From: Nageia nagi
Taxonomy: Eukaryota; Pinophyta
Assembly (NCBI GenBank): GCA_050084985.1
Contig: JBITNC010000001.1
Location: 152,024,001 to 152,088,000, forward strand
Direction of reading: 5' to 3'
DNA: 64,000 bases
The notes beneath the pieces were generated by a model, which was not told where the DNA came from, searched no databases, and was given only the letters and a program-made list of their open reading frames with translations. The translations under genes and the position numbers were made by a program. Positions 61,641 through 64,000 of the stretch are shown here, in pieces. The number at the start of each line of letters is the position of its first letter. Position 1 is the stretch's first letter.

Positions 61641-62941
61641 TAGTAAGCTATGTTTTAGGATAAATAGAAAAATCAAACATACCTTGCTTAGTTTTGCCTA
61701 AACCCCCTCCCTTGTACTTAAAATTATTAAGCATATAGTTTTGAATAAAAGTAGAAGGAAATATGTTACATGACTTGAAAGACATAAGGACATCATCTAC
61801 AAAAGATTAGTTCGTTGTGTCAGACTAATCAAAATTGGAAGGGCCATTGATATCTCCATTTGTATGATGTTGGCACCTTGTATGTAGAATAGCATATTAT
61901 TGGCAGCCTAAAATAGCATGATTGTCATGACCCACCTCAAGATACTATTTGAATTCAAGTACTATCAAGGATTTGAATGATTTATGTTTTCATAATACTA
62001 TGGTAATAACAAGTATAATATGGGAACATGTATCATTTATGACAATTTGATGCTAGCTTCAAGATGTGTTGATACAAGTCATAGAGTGGATAAGCAACCC
62101 AAAGACCCTATGGACCAAATGTGAATTAGTGATGGAACAAAAGGATAAGAGGAGAAAATGATTGGCATTGAATTTCTAACATACCCTATGATCATCATAA
62201 ATCATGTAGATGCAAGGAGAATAATTATTGTTATTGTTGAATTCTTGATAAAAAATATGTTTGCAAAAATGTGTGGATTAATCTTACTCTACAGGATGAG
62301 GTGACCATTGTAGGTAAAAATGTGTTTTCCCTTGTTTGGTATTTTCAAAAATTAAATTTTGAAATGGAGTGAAAAAAGATATACTTTAAAAATTATTATA
62401 AAGTTAGAAAAATAAATTTAATGGGGTAAAAATTGAATATGAGTTTCCATATTATTACCACATAGTGCTAATAGTAAACACACTATTTGATAGAGACTAT
62501 GGTCTCTTTAGAGTATGACATGATATTTAATAGCTAGAAAAATAATAGAGAAATGACCCTACTTAATTTTGTATTTTTCTGTTAGGTGTAGATAAGAGTT
62601 GGCACTAAATTGTTAGCTAATAAAAAAGATTCTAAAGTATTAAATGCCATTACCATCATTCCAACTTTAAGCAAACCTAACCCAAAATTATTGAATGTGT
62701 GAGGAGACATCCATTTGAACACATTTGAGCTCCTTTAGGTATAAATAAAGGAGTAGAGCATTGAAAAAATACCAACAGCAAATACCTATCTATCTCTTGC
62801 TATTTTCATTTTGTTTTGGTTATTCTCAAGCTTGGGGTAGAGTTACATGAAGAAAAGTCTCTATTTTCTTCTTCAAGTCAAAGTGCATTCTTTTACATTT
62901 TTTTTATTTTATTAAGGTAGTCCTATTTTGAGATATTTAAT
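61641..62941. other. No gene recognised; LTR-like promoter at 62700-62830
   Basis: A TATA box tataaataaag (62740-62750) followed by 'agcttggggtagag' resembles a gypsy LTR promoter on the plus strand. No partner was found. The remainder is AT-rich. Confidence 0.35.
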
Positions 62942-63840
62942 ATGATGTTTATCATAATGTTTGGTAAAGCTTCATAGAATTAATAGTTGTTAGAAGCATT
63001 GAATCATTTGCAAAGACATAGTGGTTCTTTTATTTACATATTGTTACCATGTCATTTTCTTTAAAAAGTAAAGAAATGGGATTTTCTTTTGTTATTCTTT
63101 TTTATTTAGATATAGGAGTGAAAAAAAAAATTATGTACAAATTGTATTATGATATTTTAAAGAAACTAGTCAAATATTCCCCCTTATGACTTTAGTTAGA
63201 ATTTAATGAATTTATTTTGACATAAATTTTATTAAATTCTTAATATAATATTTATTATAATAATTGATAAAGTTTTATCTAATTAATTATTGATTGAAGT
63301 GTTGTAGCATTTGAAAAGACATAATGGTCATTTAGTTTAAAAGTTGGTACCATGTCATTTAAAAAAAAAAAAATAGAGTGAAATTTTCTTTTGTTATTCT
63401 CTTTTTATTTAGATGTAGGAGTGGAAAACTTCACATCTAAATTATATTATCATATTTTGTAGAGACTAGTCAAATATCTTTTCTTATGCTTTTAGCTAAA
63501 GTTTAATAAATAACATAAATTTTATTAAATTCCTAATATGATGTTTATTATAATGATAAAGTTTCATTAATTGTTGATTGAAATGTTGTAACCTTTGAAG
63601 AGACATAGTGGTTATTTTATTCAAAGGTTGGTACCATGTCATTTTCTTTAAAAAGTAAAGGAGTGAAATGTTCTTTTGTTTTTATTTAGATGTAGATGTA
63701 AAAAATTTCACATACAAATTATATTATGTATCTTATGATATTTTAAGGAGATTAGTCAAATATTTCTCCTTATGCCTTTAGCTAGAGATTAATAAATTTA
63801 TTTTGACATGAATTTTATTAAAATCCTAATATGATGTTTA
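62942..63840. repeat. Tandem repeat, about 295-bp unit, three units
   Basis: 'atgatgtttat' type starts at about 62942, 63243, 63538 and 63829 (spacings 301, 295, 291). Each unit includes 'accatgtcattt', 'tttatttagatgtaggagtg' and 'agtcaaatatt'. Diverged by substitutions and small indels. Sequence continues to the window end without a further full unit. Confidence 0.85.
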
Positions 63841-64000
63841 GTAAAGAAATATTATTCAATTCATGTGAAAGTGGAGAAAAATGAAGTAATAAAAATATGT
63901 TTTATTATTATTATCTAAGTTTGTCAATTAAACAAATTAGTATCTAATGAGGTGATAAGTATGTCTAATATTTTTAAATAAGTAATTCAATAACTCTTTA

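Noticed and set aside
1-64000. CRISPR arrays, bacterial operons, phage or organelle DNA insertions
   Set aside because: No regular spacer-repeat pattern, no Shine-Dalgarno-led gene clusters, and no plastid or mitochondrial gene text were seen.

Overview
The window is plant nuclear DNA, very AT-rich and mostly non-coding. It looks like a large, repeat-choked genome; a gymnosperm would fit, but no single feature proves that. Plant origin rests on plant-specific families: a VAL/HSI2-like zinc protein family, PPR-DYW organelle RNA-editing gene remains, Tat-type Ty3/gypsy elements with a second RNase H, and a Ty1/copia element with a tRNA-iMet primer site. No tRNA, rRNA, CRISPR or bacterial-type feature was seen.

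Left part (1-28 kb) is an old array of repeated units built from a short VAL-like zinc-protein gene and a PPR-DYW pseudogene. VAL-like copies lie at 946-1737 (A, open), about 20806-21365 (B, decayed and truncated) and 24860-25854 (C, open except for one frameshift). PPR remains lie at 5.4, 9.5-11.3, 18.1-19.4 and 22.4-24.0 kb. The 8.84-11.2 kb block is repeated at 21.7-24.0 kb, and the 0.2-2.95 kb block at 24.3-27.8 kb. Between them are a decayed Tat-type retroelement (13.7-17.35 kb) and minisatellites (6.3-7.6 kb).

Middle part (29.1-41.5 kb) is one complete Tat-like LTR retrotransposon of 12.46 kb: 1253/1257-bp LTRs, 5-bp target duplication, gag, protease, a second RNase H placed BEFORE reverse transcriptase, RT-RNase H-integrase, and a roughly 1150-codon accessory reading frame after integrase. 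Older, possibly related accessory-frame debris follows at 41.6-43.6 and 47.4-48.1 kb. A 959-bp element with terminal inverted repeats sits at 44.9-45.9 kb.

Right part (51.9-64 kb) holds a 253-bp duplication, a 194-bp tandem repeat interrupted by a complete 5010-bp copia element on the minus strand (54041-59050), a minus-strand Tat fragment with the usual RNase H order (59.5-61.6 kb), and a roughly 295-bp tandem repeat at the end.

The most striking points are: the copia gag-pol frame (1297 codons) has no frameshift and exactly 13 premature stops, all TAG; the displaced RNase H and large accessory frame of the Tat-like element; and the VAL-like family, which keeps the C-terminal Cys cluster while the N-terminal zinc domain is broken in a different way in each copy.
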